53,104 nt of DNA from Coriobacteriaceae bacterium (GTDB taxonomy: Bacteria; Actinomycetota; Coriobacteriia; Coriobacteriales; Atopobiaceae), in assembly GCA_004557505.1 (NCBI GenBank), contig SFGZ01000012.1, forward strand, positions 1-53,104, given 5' to 3'. Under the pieces are notes generated by a model, which was given only the letters and a program-made list of their open reading frames with translations, searched no databases and was not told where the DNA came from. Positions 25,826 through 34,337 of this stretch are shown here, in pieces. Position 1 is the stretch's first letter. The number at the start of each line of letters is the position of its first letter. Made by a program: the position numbers and the translations under genes.

Positions 25826-26946
25826 AGCGCCGCCCCCTCCTGGTTGGTACGGCGCACGGAGTGGCCGCGCGCCTTGAACCTGAGCGCGTCCACAAGCAGC
25901 GGGATGCCGCCCAGGGAAAGATAGCGCAGCACGCTTCCCCCGGGGGCGCCGTATGCCTTGCGAGAGCGCTCGAAGCGCTTGGGGTCGCGGACAAGCGCGT
26001 CGAGGTCGGCCGCCGCGCCGGGCTCAAAGAGGCTGCGGTCCACGCGGCCGGTGGCCACATCGTCTGCCATCTCGCGAGAGATGCGCTCCACGAACGCGGG
26101 TCGAAGGCTGGGATCCAGCCGATCGTAGTTCCAAAGGTAGCTGTCGAGCTTCATGCGCTCGAGGATGCCCGTGAGCTTTGTCGTGTCGGGGGGCGAGAAG
26201 CGCTCGCGCACGTACTCCGTCATGGCCTGGTACTCGTCGCACACGCAGTACGCCTTGGCGCCCGACTTGACGGACGACGCCTCGTTGTCCTGCCGGTAGC
26301 ACAGCACGCAGTCCGCGACGAAGGTCGCGCGGTTGGCCGCGGCCCACACCTTGAAGTTGAAGCCCACGTCCTGGTACGAGGCGCCCGGGGTCTCCAGGAA
26401 GCGGATCCCGTTCCTCTCGAGGAAGTCGCGCCGATAGATGCCGGACCAGATGGAGGACTTGCGGAAGAAGATCGCCACGTCGGCGTCCCTGCGCGGGCAG
26501 GTGGTCCTGCCCACCAGGGGCGCGTCGACAACCGGGAAGGGCACGCGGCGCTCGTTGGGGCCCGACCAGTACAGCCAGAAGTTGCCCTTGGCGACCTCGG
26601 CGCTTGCCGCCTCGGCGGCCAAGACGAGCAGCTCGAGCGCCTGCGGGTCGAAGAAATCATCCGACTCGAGGATGGCAACGTAGCGGCCCTGCGCGCGGTC
26701 GAGACCCACGTTCATCGACGCCCCATAGCCGGAGTTGCTCTTGTCCACTAGGACAAAGCGCCCGTCCCGGTCGGCAAAGCCGCGCGCGATGCCCGCCGAG
26801 GCATCGGTGGAGCCATCGTTCACGCAGATGACCTCGAAGTCATCGAGGGTCTGGGCGGCCAGCGACGAGAGGCACCTCTCGAGGTAGCGCTCCACGTTGT
26901 AGATGGGAACAACCACCGATACCAGGGGATGCTTGGCATCGCTCAC
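25822..26946 (-). CDS. Family 2 glycosyltransferase
   Basis: 374 aa. GT-A motifs: VSVVVPIYNVERYLERCLSSL, VICVNDGSTDAS and VAILESDDFFDPQ. It resembles its downstream neighbour in the first ~110 residues but has a different, longer C-terminal half. I chose the GTG at 26946, since GGAGG lies five bases upstream, over the ATG at 26967. It likely works in the same surface-glycan pathway as its partner; rhamnose donor genes at the far end of the window could supply a substrate. Confidence 0.92.
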   Translation of the reverse strand: MSDAKHPLVSVVVPIYNVERYLERCLSSLAAQTLDDFEVICVNDGSTDASAGIARGFADRDGRFVLVDKSNSGYGASMNVGLDRAQGRYVAILESDDFFDPQALELLVLAAEAASAEVAKGNFWLYWSGPNERRVPFPVVDAPLVGRTTCPRRDADVAIFFRKSSIWSGIYRRDFLERNGIRFLETPGASYQDVGFNFKVWAAANRATFVADCVLCYRQDNEASSVKSGAKAYCVCDEYQAMTEYVRERFSPPDTTKLTGILERMKLDSYLWNYDRLDPSLRPAFVERISREMADDVATGRVDRSLFEPGAAADLDALVRDPKRFERSRKAYGAPGGSVLRYLSLGGIPLLVDALRFKARGHSVRRTNQEGAAL

Positions 26947-27164
26947 GATGACCTCCGTATATCGCACGCCGGAAACGCTCTAGAAGACCATACCGCAGCC
27001 CCCGGCTTGCAAGGGGCGGGAGCGGCAAAACCATCATGTGAGCCAAAGTTCCCGCAGGCGCCCATCGCGCCCTCCCCGAACCCTCATGGGCTACGATGGG
27101 AGGGCCGGATGCGCGGAACGTCCCGCGCACGTCCACCCTCGAGCGAAGCGGACGAGTACAGGAT

Positions 27165-29198
27165 ATGTGGCCCTCCTTCTACGCAACGGTCTTCGTGACC
27201 CTGCTCTTCCTGGGCGCGCCGGGATACCTCCTTGGCCGCGCGCTGGGACTTTCCCGCGTGACGGCGCTGCTCGCGTCGGCGCCACTCGGCATGGCCGTCA
27301 TCTGCCTCATGGGCCAGGCGCTCTCCGCGGCGGGGGTTCCGGCCACGCCGGCCATGATGGTCGGCCTGCCCTCTGCGCTGCTGCTGGCGGCTGCGCTTCT
27401 TCGCAGCCGCTTCCTTCCCGGGGCGCGTGACGGCGCGCCTGCCGTACACCCCGCCCTCGTGGCCCTCTTCCTCGTGGCGGGGCTGGCCGCCGGCTACGTC
27501 TTCCTTGCGGGCATACTCCCCTCCCCCAACGCCTTCCACCAGGACTACGACTCGGTTCACCACATCAACTCCATCCGCGCGATGATGGACTCGCTCTCGA
27601 TGTCGCCTCTCGACGGAAGCCCCTACATAACCGAGCCGGACGCGCTTGTCGCGGTCCAGCCGACCGGCTACTACCCCTCGGGCTGGCACGTGCTGTGCGC
27701 CACCGTCGCCCTTGCCGCCAACGTCAGCGTGGCCAACGCCGTAAACGCCGTGAACCTGGCGCTTATGTCCGTGGTCTACCCCCTCTCCATGCTGTTGCTG
27801 CTCTCAAGCGTCTTCCCGGGACGCACGCGCGTGGTCGCCCTTGGGAGCGCGGCTTCGCTCACGCTCACGATCTTCCCCTGGGGCGTCTGCAACTGGGGGC
27901 CGGTCTACCCCAACATCGCCGCGTTTGCGATGCTGCCCGCCCTCTGCGCCCTCTTCATGCGCGCCTTCGAGCAGGGCGGGAGCCGCCGGGCCATGGCGTG
28001 CCACCTTATCGCTTGGTTCCTGTCCACCTGCGGCACGGTGCTTCTCCACCCCAACGTGGTCTTCTCGATGGCGGTGTTCCTGGTGCCGTGGATCGTCGCC
28101 CGGCTTGGCGGCTCCAGCCTGCGCCTGAGGCTCGGCCCGCGCGCGAGCCTTGGGCCGCGCGCGCTTGCGGCGCTCTTCGCCCTCTTCTGCGTGGTGGCCT
28201 GGGTGGGCGCCACGAAGATCCCCGCCCTCGCCGGCCTTGTGAACTACCACTGGGGCCCCTTCGCCAGTGGAGGCGATGCCGTCGCCAACGTCTTGTGCCT
28301 GAGCTACATGCGGGGCATGTGGCCGGCGCCAGACGCCGCGCAGCTCTTCCCCGCGGCAGCCCTCCTGGCCGGCGCGGTCCTGCTCGTCTCGCGCCGAGAG
28401 ACGCGCTGGGTTGCGGTGCCCTACGCCATTGCCGCCTGCATGGTCTACGTGGCCTGCTCCTCATCCGATGACGCCCTCAGGTCCGTCCTCATTGGGTACT
28501 GGTACTCGGATCCCTACCGCATTGGCTCTCTGGCCACGATCTTCTCGGTGCCGCTCGTCTCATACGGACTGGACGCGGTGGCGGAGGGCCTATGCAAGCT
28601 TGTCCGCCTGAGGCCCGCGCGCGCCTGGCGCGCGCTGCCCGCCGTCTCGGCGCTCGTCGTTGCGGCGGCATACGTGCCCCTGGCGCTCCTCTGCCCCGGG
28701 CAGGCGCAGAACGGCTTCAGCCAAGAGGCGAGCAGCCCCTGGGCCACCTACCAGAGCTACACATACCGTGCCTACTCCCACGACGCGCCGCTCACCTACC
28801 AGGAGACGGACTTCATGGAGAGCGTCTGCCGCCTCGTGGGCGATGACCTTGTCATCAACCAGCCCTTCGACGGCAGCGTCTTTGGGTATGGCGTCACGGG
28901 CCTGCGCTGCTACTACCGGTTCTTCTCGGGCTATGGAAGCAGCGGCGAGGCCTGGCAGAGCCGCGTCATTCGCCAGAGGCTCTACAACATTGCCAACGAC
29001 CCGCAGGTACAGCAGGCCGTCGCGTCCATAGGAGCGCACTACGTCCTGGTCATGAGCACCGACGAGCGCAACAACACCTTCGTGAAGGACACCTACGACG
29101 CCGCCAAGTGGCGCGGCATCAACTACATAGCCGACGACACCCCCGGCTTCGAGCTGGTTCTCGAGGAGAACGGCTACAGGCTCTACCGCATAACGTGA
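27165..29198 (+). CDS. Large polytopic membrane protein (DUF6541-like)
   Basis: 677 aa. About eleven to twelve hydrophobic segments span the first ~510 residues (starting WPSFYATVFVTLLFLGAPGYLLG), then a ~150-residue hydrophilic domain faces outward, ending GFELVLEENGYRLYRIT. The N-terminal and overall layout resemble the DUF6541 family of Actinobacteria, which is similar in design to GT-C type glycosyltransferases. A role in transferring sugars at the membrane is inferred from this and from the divergent GT2 genes. Start ATG 27165, weak AGGAT ribosome site. It ends in a strong hairpin shared with the convergent ribokinase gene. Confidence 0.75.
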   Translation: MWPSFYATVFVTLLFLGAPGYLLGRALGLSRVTALLASAPLGMAVICLMGQALSAAGVPATPAMMVGLPSALLLAAALLRSRFLPGARDGAPAVHPALVALFLVAGLAAGYVFLAGILPSPNAFHQDYDSVHHINSIRAMMDSLSMSPLDGSPYITEPDALVAVQPTGYYPSGWHVLCATVALAANVSVANAVNAVNLALMSVVYPLSMLLLLSSVFPGRTRVVALGSAASLTLTIFPWGVCNWGPVYPNIAAFAMLPALCALFMRAFEQGGSRRAMACHLIAWFLSTCGTVLLHPNVVFSMAVFLVPWIVARLGGSSLRLRLGPRASLGPRALAALFALFCVVAWVGATKIPALAGLVNYHWGPFASGGDAVANVLCLSYMRGMWPAPDAAQLFPAAALLAGAVLLVSRRETRWVAVPYAIAACMVYVACSSSDDALRSVLIGYWYSDPYRIGSLATIFSVPLVSYGLDAVAEGLCKLVRLRPARAWRALPAVSALVVAAAYVPLALLCPGQAQNGFSQEASSPWATYQSYTYRAYSHDAPLTYQETDFMESVCRLVGDDLVINQPFDGSVFGYGVTGLRCYYRFFSGYGSSGEAWQSRVIRQRLYNIANDPQVQQAVASIGAHYVLVMSTDERNNTFVKDTYDAAKWRGINYIADDTPGFELVLEENGYRLYRIT

Positions 29199-29236
29199 GG
29201 CGGGGGGGGAGTCGGGGGGTCTCCCCTTTGCCTCAC
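29195..29236. terminator. Terminator hairpin (GTGAGGC/GCCTCAC type) after the membrane protein
   Basis: GTGAGGC at 29195-29201 pairs with GCCTCAC at 29230-29236; inside are G-rich and CCCC segments. It includes the stop codon of the plus-strand gene. Confidence 0.65.
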
Positions 29237-29248
29237 GCCGGACAAGGC

Positions 29249-29294
29249 GAGGCGGGGGGTCTTCCCCAAATGCGACGAGGGGCCCCTGCCTCAT
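29249..29294 (-). terminator. Second TGAGGC-type hairpin at the end of the ribokinase-like gene
   Basis: GAGGCGGGGGG (29249-29259) can pair with CCCCTGCCTC (29283-29292), reaching into the stop of the minus-strand gene. It forms a tandem pair with the hairpin at 29195. Confidence 0.5.
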
Positions 29295-30202
29295 GCGAGC
29301 AGCCGCTCGACCTCATCGAGGGAGGGGATGGAGCGCTGGGCGCCTTCGCGGGTGGCGGCCAGGGCGCCGGCGGCAGAGGCCCAGCGCATGGCGTCGATGA
29401 TGTCGAGTCCCTGGGAGAGCTGTGCCGCCAGGGCGCCGAGGTACGTGTCGCCGGCGGCCGTCGTGTCAACCGCGTCCACCTCGTAGGGGTCCATGCGATA
29501 CATGTCGTCGGCGATGAGCGCGACCGACCCTTTTGCCCCCAGGGTGATGACGGTAGTCGCCACGCCCCGCGCGGAGAAGGCCATGAGCGCGCGCATGCAG
29601 CCTTTCTCCGTCCCGGGCGAGATGTCCGTGAGCGCCTGGCACTCGGCCTCGTTGACGCAGAGCAGGTCGATGGACTGGTAGATGTCCGAGGGCAGCGTCG
29701 AGGCCGGGGCGGCGTTGAGGATGGTGTAGAGACCAGACTCGCGCGCGTAGGCGATGGCGTCGACGGTGGCGTCCGTGTCGCACTCGAGCTGCGTGAGGAA
29801 GATGTCGCCCGGCTCCGCGATGTCATCGATGACCGAGCAGACCACGTCCGCATGGGTCGCGGCGTTGGCACCGGGGTCCACCACGATGCGGTTGTCGCCC
29901 TTGGCGCGGAGGATCGTCGCGGTGCCCGTGGGGACGCCCCTCAGGGCGCGGACCCGTTCGCAGAGCACGCCCGCCTCCACGAGTGACTGCACCAGGCGGG
30001 TGCCAAAGACGTCCTTGCCCACGGCGCCCACCATGTGCGTGACGGCACCCATGCGCGCGGAGGCCATGGCCTGGTTTGCGCCCTTGCCGCCAGGACTTGC
30101 GAGGAAGCCATGGCCAATGATGGTCTCGCCCGCCTCGGGGACACGAGGGCAGCCCACTGAGAGGTCCATGTTGAGCGACCCAAAGACGACGACCTTCGAC
30201 AT
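29291..30202 (-). CDS. PfkB-family sugar kinase, ribokinase-like
   Basis: 303 aa. N-terminal VVFGSLNMDLSV, the substrate signature GGKGANQAMASARMG, and the C-terminal PfkB signature VDTTAAGDTYLGALAA. In the latter the usual DTTGAGD reads DTTAAGD; the catalytic Asp is kept. Similarity to RbsK suggests phosphorylation of ribose or a related sugar, but no transporter or pathway gene is adjacent. ATG 30202 has GGAGG four bases upstream. It is 60 bp downstream of gatD and may be co-transcribed with the envelope cluster. Confidence 0.88.
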   Translation of the reverse strand: MSKVVVFGSLNMDLSVGCPRVPEAGETIIGHGFLASPGGKGANQAMASARMGAVTHMVGAVGKDVFGTRLVQSLVEAGVLCERVRALRGVPTGTATILRAKGDNRIVVDPGANAATHADVVCSVIDDIAEPGDIFLTQLECDTDATVDAIAYARESGLYTILNAAPASTLPSDIYQSIDLLCVNEAECQALTDISPGTEKGCMRALMAFSARGVATTVITLGAKGSVALIADDMYRMDPYEVDAVDTTAAGDTYLGALAAQLSQGLDIIDAMRWASAAGALAATREGAQRSIPSLDEVERLLA

Positions 30203-30261
30203 GCGTCCTCCATCCCTCGTGCCGCACGACGGCCCGCGGCTATGCGGGCGCCTTCGGCGTG

Positions 30262-31038
30262 CTAGCTCTCCCGGACCTCTCCCGCCATGAGTCGATGGTA
30301 CATGACCTGGTTGGCGGCAAGCTCCTCGGCGTCGTCGAGCGGCCCGAGCTCTGCCGTGCCGTACTTTCGCTCCATCGCGCGGGCGATGAGGCAGTCCGCG
30401 ACGCCGGGGTTCTTGGGCAATAGCGGCCCGTGGACGTAGGTGCCCACCACGTTCTTGTAGAGCACGCCCTCGTAGCCCGTGACGCCGTCGTTGCCGTGGC
30501 CGTAGACCACGCGCCCCAGCGGGGTGACGCCCTCGCCCAGGTGGGTGCGGCCGCCGTGGTTCTCGTAGCCCACGATGGGCTGCGGCGAGATGGGGCTCTC
30601 CACCACTATGTTGCCGATGAGGCGCGGGTCGCCGTGGTCGGTGTACAGGTCCACGAGCGAGAGGCCCTCCACTCGCTCGTCGGCCATGAGGTAGCTTGAG
30701 CCCAGGAGCTGGTATCCGCCGCACACGGCCGCGAGCACGCCGCCGTCCTCGACGAAGGCCCTGATCTCCGCCCGCTCGGCCAGGAGCTTGTCGCACACGA
30801 TGCGTTGCTCGCGGTCCGAGCCGCCGCCGATGAAGACGATGTCCACGCCCGAGAAGGACGGCGTGTCGTCCACGCGGACCTCCATCACGTCCGGCGTGAT
30901 GCCGCGCCACTCCATGCGCCGGCGCAGGCACAGGATGTTGCCGGAATCCCCGTAGAGGTTCAGAAGCTCCGGATAGAGGTGGGCGATGCGCAGCGTGCGA
31001 CCGCCCGTGGGGGCGCCGTCGACGGCCTGGCTAGTCAT
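30262..31038 (-). CDS. gatD: Lipid II isoglutaminyl synthase, glutaminase subunit GatD
   Basis: 258 aa, a class I (triad) glutamine amidotransferase of the CobB/CobQ type. It supplies ammonia to MurT, which amidates the D-glutamate of the peptidoglycan stem peptide. The nucleophile is Cys106 in LAAVCGGYQLLG and the histidine is His203 in VGTYVHGPLLPKN. ATG 31038 lies 8 bp inside murT, so the two are translationally coupled. The longer ORF upstream lies inside murT and is not real. Confidence 0.93.
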   Translation of the reverse strand: MTSQAVDGAPTGGRTLRIAHLYPELLNLYGDSGNILCLRRRMEWRGITPDVMEVRVDDTPSFSGVDIVFIGGGSDREQRIVCDKLLAERAEIRAFVEDGGVLAAVCGGYQLLGSSYLMADERVEGLSLVDLYTDHGDPRLIGNIVVESPISPQPIVGYENHGGRTHLGEGVTPLGRVVYGHGNDGVTGYEGVLYKNVVGTYVHGPLLPKNPGVADCLIARAMERKYGTAELGPLDDAEELAANQVMYHRLMAGEVRES

Positions 31039-32380
31039 GGCGCTCACCCATCCCCTCGAGCTCGGCCTTGGCCGGCCACAGCGCAGAGTAGTTGCACAGC
31101 ACGTAGAGGGGCCTGTCCGTCGGCACCGAGCCAAGCCGGCCCAGGGCCTCGCCCACGGTGGTGGCCACGGGCGCCGCGATGCCCGCGTACTTCATGCGCA
31201 CCTGCACATCGTTCGCGCGGCGTCCGCCGGCAAAGGCGAGAAGGCCCTTCTCGGACGAGAGCCGCTCGAAGTCCACGTCCCAGATCCAGGAGATGTCCTT
31301 GCCGTCGTTGAAGTCGTCGTTGATCGCAAAGAAGACGGCCTTGGGTCGCTCGTCGGCCTGGAGCAGCGAGATGTTCTGGTTGAAGCCCGTGGGATTCTTG
31401 GCCAGGTTGAGCACGACCTCTCGCCCGCCCACCACAAAGTGCTGGAGACGGCCGTTCTTGGGATGGTATCCGTCGAGCGCCGCCTGGAACGAGGCAGCGC
31501 CCACGCCCGCGAGGTGCGCCGCGGCGGCAGCCGCAAGCAGGTTGTAGACCATGTACACGCCGCCAAAGCCCGCCGAGACATGCGCCGCGCCACCATCGGG
31601 AAACGCCACGTCGAACGCCACGCCGCGGGCGTCCGCACGCACTCCCGTGGCGACGAAGTCGAGCCTGGGACGGGCGAAGTCGCCATTGGGGCACCTGAAG
31701 GCACCCAGCTGAGCGTAGGCACGGTAGTCGTAGGCAAGCTCGGCCCCGCAGAGCTGGCAGAAGCGCGCCTCGGGCACGCGGTCGGGCGGGAGGCGAAGGT
31801 CCTCCCCTATCCCGAAGGCCAGCACCCTGGTGCCCGCCCCCTGGGCGCGCAGCGCCACGCCCACGGAGAGCGGGTCGTCTCCGCACACGAGAAGCGTGGT
31901 CGCGGGCGATGCCGCCAGCGCGGCGGCGATGGTGTCCTGCACGTGGTCTATCTCGCCCGCGCGGTCAAGCTGATCGCGGAAGAGGTTGAGCAGTACCAGG
32001 TAGCGGGGGCGCAGCTGGGGCAGGATGTGGATGGTCGACAGCTCGTCCGCCTCCATGACCGCCCAGTCCGCACCCGAGCCGGGAAGCAGCGCGGCGGCGA
32101 CACCGGCCGCCATGTTGGCGCCAGCGCGGTTGCACAGGACGCGCCCACCCGAGCGCTCGATGGCGTTTGCCAGCACGTTGTTGGTGGTGGTCTTGCCGTT
32201 TGTGCCGCAGACCACGATGGCGCCCTGAGAGAGCTTGGGGGCCAGGTGCGCGATGGCGTTGGGGTCGATTGCCAAGGTGACCCTGCCGGGCATCTGCGAG
32301 GCGCTGCGATGGAGCACGCGCCGAAGGCCCCAGGACGCAAGGCGTCCCAGGCCAACGGCACAGCTGTTGCGGAGCCCCAT
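31031..32380 (-). CDS. murT: Lipid II isoglutaminyl synthase, Mur-ligase-like subunit MurT
   Basis: 449 aa. It uses ATP and ammonia from GatD to convert D-iso-glutamate of lipid II to D-iso-glutamine. The Mur-ligase P-loop is GTNGKTT (59-65); a zinc-ribbon insertion is ARFCQLCG...FRCPNGDF, and a DUF1727-type C-terminal domain binds GatD. The ribbon has Cys208, Cys211 and Cys230, but the fourth ligand position (CPNC in known MurT) reads CPNG, so one zinc ligand is missing. It starts four bases after the asp23-like gene stops, linking peptidoglycan amidation to the envelope stress genes. Confidence 0.95.
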   Translation of the reverse strand: MGLRNSCAVGLGRLASWGLRRVLHRSASQMPGRVTLAIDPNAIAHLAPKLSQGAIVVCGTNGKTTTNNVLANAIERSGGRVLCNRAGANMAAGVAAALLPGSGADWAVMEADELSTIHILPQLRPRYLVLLNLFRDQLDRAGEIDHVQDTIAAALAASPATTLLVCGDDPLSVGVALRAQGAGTRVLAFGIGEDLRLPPDRVPEARFCQLCGAELAYDYRAYAQLGAFRCPNGDFARPRLDFVATGVRADARGVAFDVAFPDGGAAHVSAGFGGVYMVYNLLAAAAAAHLAGVGAASFQAALDGYHPKNGRLQHFVVGGREVVLNLAKNPTGFNQNISLLQADERPKAVFFAINDDFNDGKDISWIWDVDFERLSSEKGLLAFAGGRRANDVQVRMKYAGIAAPVATTVGEALGRLGSVPTDRPLYVLCNYSALWPAKAELEGMGERHD

Positions 32381-32383
32381 GCG

Positions 32384-32956
32384 CTATGCCTTCCCGCCGC
32401 GCTCGGCGGGCGCCAGGGCCCTGTCGTCGTCGGCATCCGACGCCAGGGCCGGCTCCCCGGCATTGTTCTCGGCCTCAACGCTGCGCTTGTACTCCTCCGG
32501 CGTGAGGACGTCCTCGATGCGCAGGTTGACGCCCGCCACCTCCAGGCCGGTCATGCCCGTGACCTGCTTCACGACGGCCTTCTTGACGTCCTCGAAGACC
32601 TGCGGCGCATAGGCGCCGTACTCGATGAGCACCGAGACGTTCACCTTGACGGCGCTCTCGGGCGTGACCTCGACCGAGACGCCCTTCGTGGTGTCCGAGG
32701 CGCCAAACGCATCCTGCACGCGGTTGAGCCAGCTCCCCTTCATCCCCACCACGCCCGGGACGTCGCGCATGGCGATGGCGACGATCTTCTCGATGACGCC
32801 GTTGGAGAACGTGAGGGAGTCCTCGGAATCCGAGTCATCCGCAATGTCGATGTCATGGCCCTGGACGGGCTCGGGCTGGGCGACGGATGCTGTGGTGGCC
32901 ACGATGCCGGCCTCGGCCGGGGCCTCGACCTCCCGCGTGCTGTTCTCGGTGTCCAT
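32384..32956 (-). CDS. Asp23/Gls24-family envelope stress protein
   Basis: 190 aa. The Asp23 domain is the central LTFSNGVIEKIVAIAMRDVPGVVGM ... VKVNVSVLIEYGAYAPQVFEDVKKAVVKQVTGMTGLEVAGVNLRIEDV. Acidic, low-complexity ends flank it. In Staphylococcus Asp23 sits at the membrane through AmaP; an amaP-like gene is two genes upstream here, so the same arrangement is likely. AAGAGGAG precedes the ATG. It is the third gene of the amaP cluster and runs straight into murT. Confidence 0.92.
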   Translation of the reverse strand: MDTENSTREVEAPAEAGIVATTASVAQPEPVQGHDIDIADDSDSEDSLTFSNGVIEKIVAIAMRDVPGVVGMKGSWLNRVQDAFGASDTTKGVSVEVTPESAVKVNVSVLIEYGAYAPQVFEDVKKAVVKQVTGMTGLEVAGVNLRIEDVLTPEEYKRSVEAENNAGEPALASDADDDRALAPAERGGKA

Positions 32957-33024
32957 GCTCGCTCCTCTTGGTGTGGGTGTGGGTTGATGCTTGCGTTGCT
33001 ACGAGCCGCCGCGATACGCGCCCT

Positions 33025-33435
33025 CTAGTGGCCGCCGCGGTCCCCAAAGAGCCTGCCCAGGGCCCGCAGGATCTTTGGGTCTCCGTCTGCCTGCTGGCCC
33101 AAGGCCACGCCGATGAGCACGAGAAGGACCAGCAGCAGCGTGCGCCAGAAGCCGATGGCGGCCATCACGATGGCGACGAGAAGGCCGCAGACGCCACCCA
33201 GAAAGGCGTTCACGTGGCCGGGGAAGGTCCTGCTCACCCATGCCGAGACCCTGTCGACCCAGCTCTGAGAGGCCTCGGGGGCAGCGGCGGCCGCGCCGTC
33301 TTGCGTGGCATCCGCGGGGGCGCGGCCCTGCTGGGCGCCGAGAGCCTGCGAGGCCTCGCGCTGCCCTGCCTGGCGAGGCCGCGGCTCCACCGCCTCGACC
33401 TTTGCCTGCGGCGCCTTGGTGAACTCGTCGCTCAT
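33025..33435 (-). CDS. DUF2273-type small membrane protein of the Asp23 cluster
   Basis: 136 aa. A charged ~60-residue cytoplasmic start is followed by two membrane helices near the C-terminus (VNAFLGGVCGLLVAIVMAAIGF; WRTLLLVLLVLIGVALG), then a short basic tail. DUF2273 proteins are regularly found between amaP and asp23 genes. Its exact job is unknown; a membrane scaffold is likely. It starts 2 bp after amaP ends, with GAGGAGG upstream of ATG 33435. Confidence 0.88.
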   Translation of the reverse strand: MSDEFTKAPQAKVEAVEPRPRQAGQREASQALGAQQGRAPADATQDGAAAAAPEASQSWVDRVSAWVSRTFPGHVNAFLGGVCGLLVAIVMAAIGFWRTLLLVLLVLIGVALGQQADGDPKILRALGRLFGDRGGH

Positions 33436-33437
33436 GG

Positions 33438-34187
33438 CTAGGCCTCCTCGCTCTGGTCGCGCGCGCCTTCGCCGCCTGCGGAGGCGGCCACCCCGTCGCG
33501 CCCCGAACCCATGGGCACCGTAATGGCACCATATGATGCCGCCTGGGACACCGGCACGGAGGCCCCCTCGTCGTATGGCTCTGACTGGTGCGCCGCCTCG
33601 GAAGCGTCTGCAACGGCCGACGCCGCCTGTGCGGTGGCTGGCACGTCCACGTCCTCCGTGGGGGGCGCGGGCATGGGCTGCCTTGACTCCACGAACTCGA
33701 GGCTCACGTCCTCGAGCTTGTCGCCGCACACGGCCCTGAGACCGCAGAGCAGCTCCTTGTGGAGCTCGCTGCCCTTCTGGACCACGTCCACGCTCCCGTG
33801 CGGCAGGACGCGAACGTGGACGCGAACGTGGCCGCGCCTCCTGGCATTCACAAAGACGCGGTCGGCCGAGCAGACGCCATCCGCCTCGACCACATGCGCG
33901 GCCTGCGACGCGATGGCGTCGCGCGAGACCGAGATGGTGCCACCCTCGACGGTGGCCACCTCGACGGTGCGCACCCGGCGCGAGAAGACCGACCGGAAGA
34001 GCAGGGCGAGCAGGCCCGCCGCCGTGATGAGAAGCAGCACCTCAACCGTGGTGTAGTACTCCGGCAGCGAGAAGAGCGCCGACGCCTGGGCCGTCCAGGG
34101 GCCCAGCCACGTGAGCGCGAACGCAGCCAGGCACAGAAGTCCTGACAACGAGAAGACGAACGTGCAGAAGCGCTTGAACACACCCAT
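33438..34187 (-). CDS. amaP: Alkaline shock membrane anchor AmaP-like protein
   Basis: 249 aa. Two N-terminal membrane helices (about 7-30 and 48-70) are followed by the AmaP core RTVEVATVEGGTISVSRDAIASQAAHVVEADGVCSADRVFVNARRRGHVRVHVRVLP, then an acidic, Ala/Ser-rich tail. In other bacteria AmaP tethers Asp23 to the membrane. ATG 34187 has AGGGGAG upstream; the 5' extension to 34250 is unlikely. As first gene of the cluster it probably carries the promoter, near 34230-34290. Confidence 0.88.
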   Translation of the reverse strand: MGVFKRFCTFVFSLSGLLCLAAFALTWLGPWTAQASALFSLPEYYTTVEVLLLITAAGLLALLFRSVFSRRVRTVEVATVEGGTISVSRDAIASQAAHVVEADGVCSADRVFVNARRRGHVRVHVRVLPHGSVDVVQKGSELHKELLCGLRAVCGDKLEDVSLEFVESRQPMPAPPTEDVDVPATAQAASAVADASEAAHQSEPYDEGASVPVSQAASYGAITVPMGSGRDGVAASAGGEGARDQSEEA

Positions 34188-34337
34188 GCGCAACTCCCCT
34201 GTCGAGCGCCGCCCCGACGGTGTGGCCGTCGGCCTGACAAAGAAGAGCATACCCCTTTGGCGCGACGCTGATTGGGGCGCCCCGGTGCGCGGACGGCAGG
34301 CGCTCCAGGCGCTGCGGACACAAGGGCGAGCGTGCCG

